DNA of 12,577 nt, taken from contig CABUNG010000049.1 in assembly GCA_902492895.1 (NCBI GenBank), positions 1 to 12,577 of the forward strand. The letters are read 5' to 3'. The position numbers and the translations under genes are program-made. This stretch comes from an uncultured Oscillospiraceae bacterium. GTDB lineage: Bacteria; Bacillota; Clostridia; Oscillospirales; Acutalibacteraceae. The notes under the pieces are model-generated. The model was not told the DNA's origin and did no database searches. It worked only from the letters and a program-made list of their open reading frames with translations. This document shows, one piece after another, positions 6,606-12,379 of this stretch (positions are counted from its first letter, which is position 1; the number at the start of each line of letters is the position of its first letter).

Positions 6606-7958
6606 TTATGCATGCCCGGATCGCGCGGCGCGGCGGGCGTAAAGCGCAGCGGCAGCCAAGAGCAGACCGCACAGCCCTGCATAGGGCCAAAAAAGTTTGT
6701 GGTGCATGGTCCCGGACAGAATCAGGATTCCGCCTCCGGCCGCGAGCAGGGGATATACCACTCCCCGCAGCACTCCCTTTACATCGCCGCGGCGGTATAG
6801 GCGGAATACCTGCCAGTAAAGCGCGATATACAGCACATAACTCAGGCCCACCGCGACCTCGGATACGTCGGAATTCGGCAGAAGATGCCATCCGACAGCC
6901 GCGATATGGAAAACGGCCCATATCAGGGAGACCGCCCAGGCCAGTCCCGCGGCCGCGAGCGGCATTTTGAAGCGGGGATGCTCCCGGGCGAGAATTCTCG
7001 ATCCGGGGAGAAGGCCCCGCAGGGCCAGGGCGTAGGGCAGGCGGATGCTGCCGAGAACCAGGCCGTTGACAGTGCCCATAACCGATACCAGTACAAAGGT
7101 CAGCAGCGCCTTAGCCCCGCCGCTGCCCAGCAAATGGATCGCCGCTAGCTCCACATGGGCATCCCCCTGATTCACGATCACCCCGGGTCCGAGATAGCGG
7201 GAAATCCCCACGAAATACAGGATATACAGCAGCAGGATGCAGACCGGCGAGAGGACCAGGGCCAGAGGCACGTTCCGCTTTGCCCGTTTGACCTCGCTCG
7301 AAATCGAGGCCGCTACCGTCCATCCGTCAAAGGCAAAGGCGATGGGGGCGATGGCGCTGATCCATCCTGCGCCGTCGGACAGGGCGGGAGCGGTTTCACC
7401 CGCGGACAGATCCGGCCGGCCGAAGAGCAGACCGCACACTCCGACGACCAGCAGCGGCACCAGCTTAGCCAGGGCGGAGGCATTTTGAAACCAGCCGCCC
7501 AGCCGGGCCGACAGGCTGTTGACCAAATAGCAGAGCAGCGTGAAAATCATGCCGATTCCCATTTTGAGCAGAAAAAGCGATTCGGGTCCTAAGTTCCGTC
7601 CCCATCCAAAGAGCTGACAGGCGTAAACACCAACCGCGAAGGATACCACCGTAATGATGGCGGGCAGATAGACGAAGGACTGGAACCAGCCGAACACCGC
7701 GGCGGCCGGTGGCCCCGCGAGATCCTCTGCGTAGGCGATGATGCCGCCGCTGCGGTCGGTCCGGGAGGCCAGCTCGCCCAGGCAGAGCCCGCCGAACACG
7801 ATGCCGACGGCGCCGAGCAGAAACACCGCCACCCCCAGCAGTACGCTGCCGCCCGTGGCGAGAAGGATATTGTCGCTTTTAAAGAAAATACCCGACCCGA
7901 TCACGATCCCCACAATCATGGCGATCACGGTCGGCAGGCCGTACCGTCCTTTTTCCAT
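6606..7958 (-). CDS. APC-superfamily amino acid permease
   Basis: This 450-residue integral membrane protein belongs to the amino acid-polyamine-organocation family. The first transmembrane helix carries the substrate-binding turn GIVIGSGIFF (17-26), the family hallmark. About 12 hydrophobic segments follow, with the conserved loop SSEVKRAKRNVPLAL after the sixth. The pattern is closest to the L-type/SteT-like branch, but the substrate cannot be decided. The frame is open to an ATG at 8015; I prefer the ATG at 7958 because it begins MEKGRYGLPTV just before the first helix, as in relatives, and has AGGA at 7971-7968 nine bases upstream. The upstream ATG has its nearest AGGAG 19 bases away. I see no convincing promoter. 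The gene lies downstream of the XRE gene, separated from it by a terminator. Confidence 0.92.
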   Translation of the reverse strand: MEKGRYGLPTVIAMIVGIVIGSGIFFKSDNILLATGGSVLLGVAVFLLGAVGIVFGGLCLGELASRTDRSGGIIAYAEDLAGPPAAAVFGWFQSFVYLPAIITVVSFAVGVYACQLFGWGRNLGPESLFLLKMGIGMIFTLLCYLVNSLSARLGGWFQNASALAKLVPLLVVGVCGLLFGRPDLSAGETAPALSDGAGWISAIAPIAFAFDGWTVAASISSEVKRAKRNVPLALVLSPVCILLLYILYFVGISRYLGPGVIVNQGDAHVELAAIHLLGSGGAKALLTFVLVSVMGTVNGLVLGSIRLPYALALRGLLPGSRILAREHPRFKMPLAAAGLAWAVSLIWAVFHIAAVGWHLLPNSDVSEVAVGLSYVLYIALYWQVFRLYRRGDVKGVLRGVVYPLLAAGGGILILSGTMHHKLFWPYAGLCGLLLAAAALYARRAARSGHA

Positions 7959-8083
7959 TTTGTCGCATCCTGTCCGTTTTCCAGCCGTTTTGGCCCGGAA
8001 AACTGCATAATCCATAACGCCATTAGTATGGTTTCTCCTGCCGTCATCATGCGCGAGGAGGCGTTTTGGCTGGAAAAGGGCCC

Positions 8084-8111
8084 AAAAAAGCCCGCCCTCT
8101 GGAGGGCGGGC
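8084..8111 (-). terminator. Intrinsic terminator of the XRE regulator gene
   Basis: GCCCGCCCTC (8090-8099) pairs with GAGGGCGGGC (8102-8111). On the - strand the hairpin is followed by six T residues (8089 to 8084). It starts six bases after the XRE stop codon and separates that transcript from the permease gene. Confidence 0.92.
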
Positions 8112-8116
8112 AGCGC

Positions 8117-8329
8117 TTATCCGAAGGATGCGGGCTTGACCGTGAAGGTGATCTCGATCCCCAGCACGTCACAAATGCGGAACAGGACATCGATGGACGG
8201 ATTCTTTCGTCCGTTTTCAATTTCTCGCATAAAGGGCTGTGATATGCCGACTAGTTTAGCCAGTTTATTTTGACTCAGTCCTTGAGATATTCTTGCTTCT
8301 TTTATAATAGTTCTGTAATCTTCCCTCAT
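8117..8329 (-). CDS. Small XRE-family helix-turn-helix transcriptional regulator
   Basis: The 70-residue protein is a bare Cro/C1-type DNA-binding domain. A five-helix HTH spans about residues 5-58, with the recognition region GLSQNKLAKLVGISQPFMREIENGRKNPSIDVLFRICDVLGI, and a short C-terminal strand ITFTVKP that could serve in dimerisation. There is no sensor or protease domain, so it probably acts as a constitutive or protein-controlled repressor. AGGAGGG (8343-8337) lies seven bases before the ATG. It is divergently transcribed from the small gene at 8452 across a control region holding an inverted repeat, the usual arrangement for an autorepressor that also controls its neighbour. An antitoxin-like role cannot be excluded, but no toxin is recognisable. 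Its upstream region is noticeably more AT-rich than the surroundings, which may hint at acquisition. Confidence 0.93.
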   Translation of the reverse strand: MREDYRTIIKEARISQGLSQNKLAKLVGISQPFMREIENGRKNPSIDVLFRICDVLGIEITFTVKPASFG

Positions 8330-8350
8330 GAAACAGCCCTCCTATATTCT

Positions 8351-8379
8351 ATCATAGAGGGTTCATTCCTTTTTGTAAA
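8351..8379 (-). promoter_or_regulatory. Candidate promoter of the XRE gene
   Basis: On the - strand, -35 TTTACA (8379 to 8374, 5 of 6) and -10 TATGAT (8356 to 8351, 5 of 6) are 17 bases apart. Transcription would start at about 8344, almost on the ribosome site. An alternative with a perfect -10 TATAAT at 8384-8379 has only a poor -35; its -10 overlaps the left arm of the inverted repeat. Confidence 0.55.
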
Positions 8380-8437
8380 TTATAGCTTGTAGCTTTACAT
8401 CTTGCTCCAATTGTGCTATTATTGCTGTAAGCTATAA
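8380..8437. promoter_or_regulatory. Inverted-repeat operator in the divergent control region
   Basis: TTATAGCTT (8380-8388) and AAGCTATAA (8429-8437) are perfect 9-bp inverted copies, 40 bases apart. A third related copy, GTAGCTTT, follows the left arm at 8389-8396. The arms flank the promoter of the 8452 gene: the left is just upstream of its -35, the right sits at the expected start site. This is a fitting operator for the XRE protein, with looping or cooperative binding possible. Binding is inferred. Confidence 0.6.
8394..8422 (+). promoter_or_regulatory. Promoter of the small gene at 8452
   Basis: -35 TTTACA (8394-8399, 5 of 6) and -10 TATTAT (8417-8422, 5 of 6) are separated by exactly 17 bases. 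The start site would be near 8429, at the right arm of the inverted repeat, so a bound repressor would block initiation. Confidence 0.65.
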
Positions 8438-8451
8438 GTGGAGGGATGAAA

Positions 8452-8703
8452 ATGGATTCTATTTTATCCGAAATCGTGGACGCGCATTATACTCTGCCGA
8501 GGGACACGCCGGAGGCGTCAAGCCTGTGGGACGAATTGAGGCAGACCCTGAACCGGGACGACCGCAAACGCCTGCTTCAACTGGTGGACGGGAAAAACCT
8601 TCTAGTCGAGAGCGCGGCTCTCTCCAACTACCGCGAAGGCTTTTGCGACGGCTTACGGCTGGCCTGCGCGGCATTCCTCGAAAACCGCAGCGTGGACGAA
8701 TGA
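8452..8703 (+). CDS. Small helical protein of unknown function (possibly DUF6809-like)
   Basis: The product is 83 residues, probably all alpha-helical, and net acidic. It begins MDSILSEIVDAHY and ends with the amphipathic segment YREGFCDGLRLACAAFLEN. A terminal (F/Y)xxGFxxGxRL pattern recalls the small DUF6809-type proteins of Clostridia and their mobile elements, but I hold this only as a possibility. Two in-frame ATGs compete. The first (8446) directly abuts GGAGGG (8440-8445), leaving no spacer, whereas the second (8452) has six bases, so I chose 8452. It is divergent from the XRE regulator and shares its operator region, suggesting repression by it. A hairpin terminator follows the stop immediately. 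No function is assigned. Confidence 0.8.
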   Translation: MDSILSEIVDAHYTLPRDTPEASSLWDELRQTLNRDDRKRLLQLVDGKNLLVESAALSNYREGFCDGLRLACAAFLENRSVDE

Positions 8704-8743
8704 AAACGCCCCCGGAAGCCTGGCTTCCGAGGGCTCGTTTGTT
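8703..8743. terminator. Shared hairpin terminator between convergent genes
   Basis: CGGAAGC (8713-8719) and GCTTCCG (8723-8729) form a perfect stem, extended by a GCCC/GGGC-type pairing with a bulged base. On the - strand TTTT (8706-8703) follows closely; on the + strand the T-run is weaker (TCGTTTGTT). It lies between the converging genes ending at 8703 and 8746 and probably works best for the - strand operon. Confidence 0.75.
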
Positions 8744-8745
8744 GA

Positions 8746-9339
8746 TCAGGCGTTTTCACCGTGTTCCTGGACAAAGGTGAACTGCTCGCCGCAGGTCAGG
8801 CGCTGGACCTGCGCAATGAAACGGGCGTACAGGTCTTCGCCCATCCGCGCATAGGATTCGCTGCCCGGCCGGCCGCACAGGGAGGCAAAATTCTCCCCCA
8901 CACGGCGTTCGACCTGGCGGCCGTCCCGTACACAGAGATAATAGAAGGAAAAAGCCCCTGATTCCTGAAGGTCGTCGTAAAAATCCGGGGCCAGAATCCG
9001 CAGCGTATCGTAAAACACGTTCTGCGCAGACTGGGCGACCAAATTGTTGGGCAGAAACGCATCCAGCCCGACTTCGACGGCGAACGCCATCAGAATCCGC
9101 CGCTGTGTCAGCAGGGAAGGGTTTTCAGCCGCGCCGTTTGCCGCGCTGGTATAGCCTTCGATCGAGGCGACCTCCTCCGCCATCCGGGCCCCCAGACGAC
9201 GCGCCTTGCTGAGATTGCCGTTCTTTTTCTCACGATCCAGGAGGCGCGCCATCGCTTCCACGCTGTCTCCGGCCGGCTCGGGAATTTCCACCGCCCCTTC
9301 GGGGACGATTTTCATATCGCTGTCTTCCTGCATGGCCAT
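8746..9339 (-). CDS. Conserved-looking protein of unknown function in the PHP-TSCPD operon
   Basis: I do not recognise this 197-residue soluble protein. It has no signal peptide or membrane segment. An acidic, Pro-containing N-terminus (1-25) is followed by a helical charged region (about 25-60) and a hydrophobic helical core with MAFAVEVGLDAFLPNNLVAQSAQNVFYDTLR. The C-terminal half contains SFYYLCVRDGR, ENFASLCGRPG and LYARFIAQV. Three cysteines are present but not in a metal-binding spacing. AAAGGA (9355-9350) lies ten bases before the ATG at 9339; a second in-frame ATG at 9333 is spaced less well. The gene starts 18 bases after the stop of the TSCPD gene, so the two are almost certainly co-translated from one message. 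A role linked to the TSCPD protein or PHP enzyme is only suggested by position. Confidence 0.88.
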   Translation of the reverse strand: MAMQEDSDMKIVPEGAVEIPEPAGDSVEAMARLLDREKKNGNLSKARRLGARMAEEVASIEGYTSAANGAAENPSLLTQRRILMAFAVEVGLDAFLPNNLVAQSAQNVFYDTLRILAPDFYDDLQESGAFSFYYLCVRDGRQVERRVGENFASLCGRPGSESYARMGEDLYARFIAQVQRLTCGEQFTFVQEHGENA

Positions 9340-9357
9340 AAAGGTTCCATCCTTTAT

Positions 9358-9639
9358 TCAAGAGTTTGCCGTGCCTTCGGGGGATTCCCTGGTCGATTCC
9401 GAGGCTTTTTGCAGAGCGGCCGCGAGCTGGTCCGGGCAAGACGTGGACTTAAAACCGCAGCGAATGCCGGACAGTCGCCGGATCGCCTCTTCGGCCGGCA
9501 TGCCTTCCACCAGCCGGGATACGCCCTGGGTATTGCCGCTGCAGCCGCCCTCGAACCGGACGTTCTTGACCAAGCCGTTGTCCAAATCAAAGGTAATCGA
9601 CCGCGAGCAGACGCCGCGGGGGGTATAGGTAAAAGCCAT
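9358..9639 (-). CDS. Four-cysteine TSCPD-domain protein (TIGR03905-like)
   Basis: This 93-residue protein consists of a TSCPD domain, related to the C-terminal zinc-finger-like module of some class II ribonucleotide reductases, here as a free-standing protein. The four cysteines of the TIGR03905 4-Cys group are all present: Cys11, Cys33 in GGCSGNTQG, Cys61, and Cys68 in STSCPDQLA. They probably bind a metal ion. No function is established for the free-standing family. The frame extends to an ATG at 9669, but the ATG at 9639 starts the typical MAFTYTPRGVCS sequence and has AAAGGA (9654-9649) nine bases upstream. It lies 58 bases after the PHP gene and 18 before the unknown gene. The Ser/Thr-rich C-terminal 20 residues look disordered. 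Confidence 0.9.
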   Translation of the reverse strand: MAFTYTPRGVCSRSITFDLDNGLVKNVRFEGGCSGNTQGVSRLVEGMPAEEAIRRLSGIRCGFKSTSCPDQLAAALQKASESTRESPEGTANS

Positions 9640-9662
9640 GTTGAACCATCCTTTATCGTCCT

Positions 9663-9683
9663 TCGGCAAGACCTGCTTGCCGA
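9663..9683 (-). other. Intercistronic hairpin between the PHP and TSCPD genes
   Basis: TCGGCAAG (9663-9670) and CTTGCCGA (9676-9683) form a perfect 8-bp stem with a 5-base loop. There is no T-run after it on the - strand, so it is unlikely to terminate. It sits just before the ribosome site of the TSCPD gene and could be an RNA-processing or stabilising element that sets unequal expression in the operon. Confidence 0.5.
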
Positions 9684-9697
9684 GGCCATGCCGCTGA

Positions 9698-10543
9698 TCA
9701 GGCGTTTTTCCGTTTTTTCTTGTCTTTATATGCCAGCAGCGCCGTCACGCATTCGTCCGGAACCGGCGTGCTGCCGAGCGGCCTAGCCGACGCCGTATAC
9801 ATGCCGTGGAAGTCGGAGCCGCCCGTCATCAGCAGGCCGTGATCCGTCGCAAAGGCCGCCAGCCTTGCAGAATCGGTCTCGGTTTGATCGGGATGCCACA
9901 CTTCGACCCCGTCCAGCCCCAGCGCAGTGAGTTCTTCCAGCAGATCCTCGTTTTGATAGGGCACGGGATGCGCCAGAACCGCAATGCCGCCCGCACTGTG
10001 GATGAGTTCGAGCACCTCTTTGACATCCGGATACTCGGGCTCCACCAGGGCCAGCCCCGAGCCCGCAGCAAACAATTTTTGATACAGCTCACCGTAGATG
10101 GAATCCGCGTATCCCGCATCCATCAGGGCGTGCATGATGTGCTGCTTATAGATATTCGTGCTGCCGGTGGCGCATTTGACAATCAGCTCGGGGGTGATGG
10201 GATAGTACCGCATCACTTTGCGCACCATAGCCATGGCCGCCTGACGGCGGCTTTCCCCCGTGCGGCGGCAGAGACCCTCCAGCCGGTCGGGAGTATCGCA
10301 TTGATAGCAGAGAAGATGCGCTTTTTTTCCGCGGGATTTATCGATGGTGGAAAACTCCACACCATGGATAACTTGCAATTCCTGACGGCGGCCGATGATC
10401 ACCGCCCGGGTAGCCGCCGCCGTCGTGTCGTGGTCGGTCACCGAAATTGCCGAGAGGCCCCTTCGTTTGGCAATGGCGATCAATTCCTCGATCCCCATGG
10501 ACCCATCGGATATTTTCGTATGGCAATGTAGGTCACTGGCCAC
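9698..10543 (-). CDS. PHP-domain phosphoesterase (TrpH/YciV-like)
   Basis: The 281-residue protein is a single PHP domain, a trinuclear-metal phosphoesterase. The nearest known type is TrpH/YciV (RNase AM), which removes phosphates from nucleoside 3',5'-bisphosphates and trims RNA 5' ends; the exact substrate here is inferred. All PHP motifs are visible: DLHCHTKISDG (4-14), TDHDT (36-40), GVEFS with Glu63, LAHPVPY with a metal His near 192, and GGSDFHG with Asp244 and His246. The frame is open to 10789, but the extension covers the promoter and leader. GGAGG (10555-10551) sits seven bases before the GTG at 10543, which gives the normal N-terminus VASDLHCH. The C-terminus is a Lys-rich tail. 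It is first in an operon with the TSCPD and unknown genes. Confidence 0.92.
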   Translation of the reverse strand: MASDLHCHTKISDGSMGIEELIAIAKRRGLSAISVTDHDTTAAATRAVIIGRRQELQVIHGVEFSTIDKSRGKKAHLLCYQCDTPDRLEGLCRRTGESRRQAAMAMVRKVMRYYPITPELIVKCATGSTNIYKQHIMHALMDAGYADSIYGELYQKLFAAGSGLALVEPEYPDVKEVLELIHSAGGIAVLAHPVPYQNEDLLEELTALGLDGVEVWHPDQTETDSARLAAFATDHGLLMTGGSDFHGMYTASARPLGSTPVPDECVTALLAYKDKKKRKNA

Positions 10544-10576
10544 GTTGACACCTCCAACTTGATGCGCGGAACCCCC

Positions 10577-10619
10577 AAAAAACAGCGGCAGCCACCTTAT
10601 CCCGCCATTTGCGGCTGCC
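10577..10619 (-). promoter_or_regulatory. Terminator-like hairpin in the PHP leader (possible attenuator)
   Basis: On the - strand, GGCAGCC (10619-10613) pairs with GGCTGCC (10593-10587) across a 19-base loop, followed four bases later by six T residues (10582-10577). It lies inside the roughly 110-base leader between promoter and GTG start, so it would stop transcription before the gene unless disrupted. A competing short pairing, CCGC with GCGG, overlaps the first arm and could act as an antiterminator. The regulating signal is unknown. A short independent RNA is the alternative reading. Confidence 0.6.
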
Positions 10620-10661
10620 AAAAGGACGCAATGCCCGATTCTTTTATTTGCGTATATTTTT

Positions 10662-10690
10662 ATTATACACCCCTGCCTTGAGAAAGGCAA
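10662..10690 (-). promoter_or_regulatory. Sigma-A promoter of the PHP operon, overlapped by a dyad
   Basis: On the - strand, -35 TTGCCT (10690 to 10685, 4 of 6) and a perfect -10 TATAAT (10667 to 10662) are 17 bases apart. A perfect inverted repeat, TGCCTT (10674-10679) and AAGGCA (10684-10689) with a 4-base spacer, overlaps the -35 and could be an operator. Transcription would start near 10655. Confidence 0.7.
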
Positions 10691-10765
10691 GTCCCTTGAC
10701 AAATTCTGGCATTTTATCCTGTTTTTCGTGGTTTTGCGGCCCCTTCTTTGACCTCCGAAAACGGA

Positions 10766-10794
10766 GCATACTCGCATGAGGCGGCGCATAGAAT
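10766..10794 (+). promoter_or_regulatory. Sigma-E-type sporulation promoter of spoIIID
   Basis: GCATACT (10766-10772) and CATAGAAT (10787-10794) match the sigma-E -35 and -10 elements known from Bacillus closely and have the right 14-base spacing. This agrees with spoIIID being switched on by sigma-E in the mother cell. Transcription would start near 10800, about 25 bases before the start codon. Confidence 0.65.
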
Positions 10795-10824
10795 GGTAGC
10801 AAGTAACAGCAAGGGGTGATACGT

Positions 10825-11079
10825 GTGAAAGGAGCCGTTGAAGAAAGGGCCATCGAACTTGGCGAATACATTATTGAAAACAACGCGACGGTCCGGGCCG
10901 CCGCCAAGAAGTTTCATATATCCAAATCGACCGTACATAAGGACGTATCCGACCGTCTGCAAAATGTCAATCCGCAGCTTTACGGACGTGTCCGCCACGT
11001 GCTGGAGGTGAACAAAGCCCAGCGCCATATCCGGGGCGGAATCGCCACACGTGAAAAATACCGGCACGAAGACGAATGA
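10825..11079 (+). CDS. spoIIID: Sporulation transcriptional regulator SpoIIID
   Basis: SpoIIID is a small DNA-binding protein that activates and represses mother-cell genes after sigma-E becomes active and helps pass control to sigma-K. The 84-residue product aligns along its length with the known protein (93 residues in Bacillus subtilis): an N-terminal helix with ERAIELGEYIIENNATVR, the helix-turn-helix AAAKKFHISKSTVHKDVSDRL (about 25-45), and the basic region QRHIRGGIATREKY. The start is a GTG at 10825, eight bases after AAGGGG (10811-10816). A GTG at 10816 is in frame but overlaps that ribosome site. Unlike in Bacillus, mbl does not follow; a terminator does, so the gene is monocistronic. 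Confidence 0.96.
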   Translation: MKGAVEERAIELGEYIIENNATVRAAAKKFHISKSTVHKDVSDRLQNVNPQLYGRVRHVLEVNKAQRHIRGGIATREKYRHEDE

Positions 11080-11101
11080 ATCCCCATGACCTGCCCTTGC
11101 G

Positions 11102-11135
11102 CCGCCCCGCGGATACGCCGCAGGGCGGTCTTTTT
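11102..11135 (+). terminator. Intrinsic terminator of spoIIID
   Basis: CCGCCC (11102-11107) pairs with GGGCGG (11123-11128). After one C-A mismatch, GCGG pairs with CCGC around a 5-base loop, and a T-rich run ends at 11135. It starts 22 bases after the stop codon. Confidence 0.88.
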
Positions 11136-11217
11136 GTTACTGCAGCCCGGCTTAGGGGAGAGGGGGATGATCGTTTTGATATTATGGAGTGCAGGACCGG
11201 ACGAAAGCGTACCGCAG

Positions 11218-11254
11218 AAAAATCCCCCGGAAGGCTGTCAGCCTTCCGGGGGAT
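11218..11254 (-). terminator. Intrinsic terminator of the rubrerythrin gene
   Basis: A perfect 15-bp stem (11222-11236 with 11240-11254) has a 3-base loop. On the - strand it is followed by a run of five T (11222-11218), partly within the stem base. It starts nine bases after the rubrerythrin stop codon and faces the spoIIID terminator. Confidence 0.93.
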
Positions 11255-11263
11255 GTCGTTCTG

Positions 11264-11851
11264 TTATTTGAAGTACCGGTTGAGCAGACCCTCGAACGCC
11301 TTGCCGTGGCGGGCCTCGTCCTTTGCCATTTCGTGCACGGTGTCGTGGATGGCGTCATAGCCCAGTTCCTTCGCACGGCGGGCCAGAGTCATCTTGCCCT
11401 CGGTGGCGCCGCACTCGGCCTCTACCCGCATCTGCAGGTTTTTCTGGGTGGAATCGGTCACGACCTCGCCGAGCAACTCGGCAAATTTGGCGGCGTGTTC
11501 CGCCTCTTCATAGGCGGCCTTTTCCCAGTACAGACCGATTTCCGGATAGCCTTCCCGATGGGCAACCCGCGCCATGGCCAGATACATACCCACTTCGGAG
11601 CATTCACCCGTAAAGTTAGCGCGCAGCATTTCCACAACCTCGGCATCTACGCCTTTGGCGACACCGACCCGATGTTCGTCGGCCCATACGCGTGCACCGG
11701 ACGGAGCAGCCGGCGCCGCGGGAGCAGCCGCAGGAGCCTCGGCGGGCATTTCCTTGAACTGATCGGCACCCGCGCCGCAGATCGGGCAGGAAGCCGGGGG
11801 CTCGTCACCCGTATGTACATACCCACAGACCAGACACACAAATTTTTTCAT
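11264..11851 (-). CDS. Reverse rubrerythrin (rubredoxin domain N-terminal)
   Basis: This 195-residue cytoplasmic enzyme reduces hydrogen peroxide (and in relatives supports oxygen reduction) in anaerobes with electrons from NAD(P)H via rubredoxin-type carriers. The domain order is reversed relative to classical rubrerythrin: a rubredoxin iron site comes first (Cys6, Cys9, Cys22, Cys25), then an Ala/Pro-rich linker (37-53), then a ferritin-like four-helix di-iron domain. Likely iron ligands are Glu83, Glu116 and His119 (EAEH) in the first half and Glu145, Glu178 and His181 (EARH) in the second. AGGAGGA (11865-11859) sits seven bases before the ATG. It lies directly downstream of perR, in the same direction, with its own promoter and a strong terminator. 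Regulation by peroxide is expected from work on clostridial homologues. Confidence 0.95.
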   Translation of the reverse strand: MKKFVCLVCGYVHTGDEPPASCPICGAGADQFKEMPAEAPAAAPAAPAAPSGARVWADEHRVGVAKGVDAEVVEMLRANFTGECSEVGMYLAMARVAHREGYPEIGLYWEKAAYEEAEHAAKFAELLGEVVTDSTQKNLQMRVEAECGATEGKMTLARRAKELGYDAIHDTVHEMAKDEARHGKAFEGLLNRYFK

Positions 11852-11875
11852 CGTGTTTTCCTCCTGATAATTTAG

Positions 11876-11904
11876 TGTATATAGGTTAGATCCTTAACCT
11901 GCAA
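11876..11904 (-). promoter_or_regulatory. Rubrerythrin promoter with a dyad in the spacer
   Basis: On the - strand, -35 TTGCAG (11904 to 11899) and -10 TATACA (11881 to 11876) are 17 bases apart. The spacer holds AGGTTA (11883-11888) and TAACCT (11895-11900), a perfect dyad with 6 bases between the arms. Its core, GTTA...TTAAC, partly resembles a Rex redox-repressor site and is unlike the PerR boxes before perR. A weak hairpin (11907-11923) spans the perR stop just upstream and may limit read-through. Confidence 0.6.
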
Positions 11905-11912
11905 TGAAACGG

Positions 11913-12329
11913 CTATCCCGTTTTCTGCTGGCAAGCGGGACAGGCACCGACGAGAAAGACATCGCGTACATCCGGCGTGAACCCCGGGGGACAGAGGGCG
12001 CGGAGCTGATCGTTCTGGAGATCGAAATCGAAAATCTCTCCGCAATGACGGCAGCGAAAATGTCCGTGATCGCTTGGATTGCCGTCGAAACGCTGCTCTT
12101 GAGGATCGATATTGACCTCCCGGATCAGACCCGCGTCCACCAGCGTGTGGAGTGTATTGTAAATCGTAGTGCGGGAAAACGAGGGATAACGGGGGGTCAA
12201 GGCGGTAAAAATCATATCGGCTGTCGGATGAACGGGATGCAAAAGCAGATAGTCATAGACGGCCATGCGTTGTTGGGTGGCCCGGACCCCGCGCTCCTGC
12301 AATATATCGGCAACTCGGCGTGGCTCCAT
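11913..12329 (-). CDS. perR: Peroxide-sensing Fur-family repressor PerR
   Basis: PerR represses peroxide-defence genes until its iron-catalysed histidine oxidation releases it from DNA. The 138-residue product has a winged-helix domain (about 5-80, with FSRTTIYNTLHTLVDAGL) and a dimerisation domain. The structural zinc site is complete (Cys93, Cys96, Cys130, Cys133). The sensing-metal ligands known from Bacillus PerR are all matched: His34 in HPTAD, Asp82 in RFD, His88 and His90, and Asp101. This favours PerR over Fur or Zur. The frame opens at 12392, but AGGAGG (12341-12336) is six bases before the ATG at 12329, and the longer form would cover the operator. Two PerR-box-like sites lie in its own leader, and reverse rubrerythrin follows after 61 bases. 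Confidence 0.92.
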   Translation of the reverse strand: MEPRRVADILQERGVRATQQRMAVYDYLLLHPVHPTADMIFTALTPRYPSFSRTTIYNTLHTLVDAGLIREVNIDPQEQRFDGNPSDHGHFRCRHCGEIFDFDLQNDQLRALCPPGFTPDVRDVFLVGACPACQQKTG

Positions 12330-12343
12330 GGCCTTCCTCCTTT

Positions 12344-12375
12344 TTGTAATCATTATTATTTTGTATTGATTACAT
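12344..12375. promoter_or_regulatory. Tandem PerR-box-like sites in the perR leader
   Basis: The 15-mer at 12344-12358 matches the Bacillus PerR box (TTATAAT-N-ATTATAA) at 12 of 14 fixed positions; a second at 12361-12375 matches at 10 of 14. Together they carry the perfect inverted arms TGTAATCA (12345-12352) and TGATTACA (12367-12374). They lie between the predicted start site and the ribosome site, so binding would block perR transcription: autorepression. Confidence 0.7.
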
Positions 12376-12379
12376 TTAA

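Noticed and set aside
7917..8023. Upstream - strand ATG at 8023 with AGGAG at 11 bases, as a leader peptide overlapping the permease start
   Set aside because: It is out of frame with the permease and no attenuation structure accompanies it. Chance is more likely.
8117..8703. Classical toxin-antitoxin module
   Set aside because: The genes are divergent rather than overlapping in one operon, and the small protein has no recognisable toxin motif.
10644..10907. Open frame on the - strand across the spoIIID promoter
   Set aside because: It overlaps the PHP promoter, the sigma-E promoter and the spoIIID start and has no ribosome site or recognisable protein.
11167..11271. Short + strand open frame beginning MIVLILWSAG with a G-rich upstream stretch
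   Set aside because: It runs through the perfect terminator hairpin of the rubrerythrin gene, and its coding is explained by that structure. It has no promoter or recognisable similarity.
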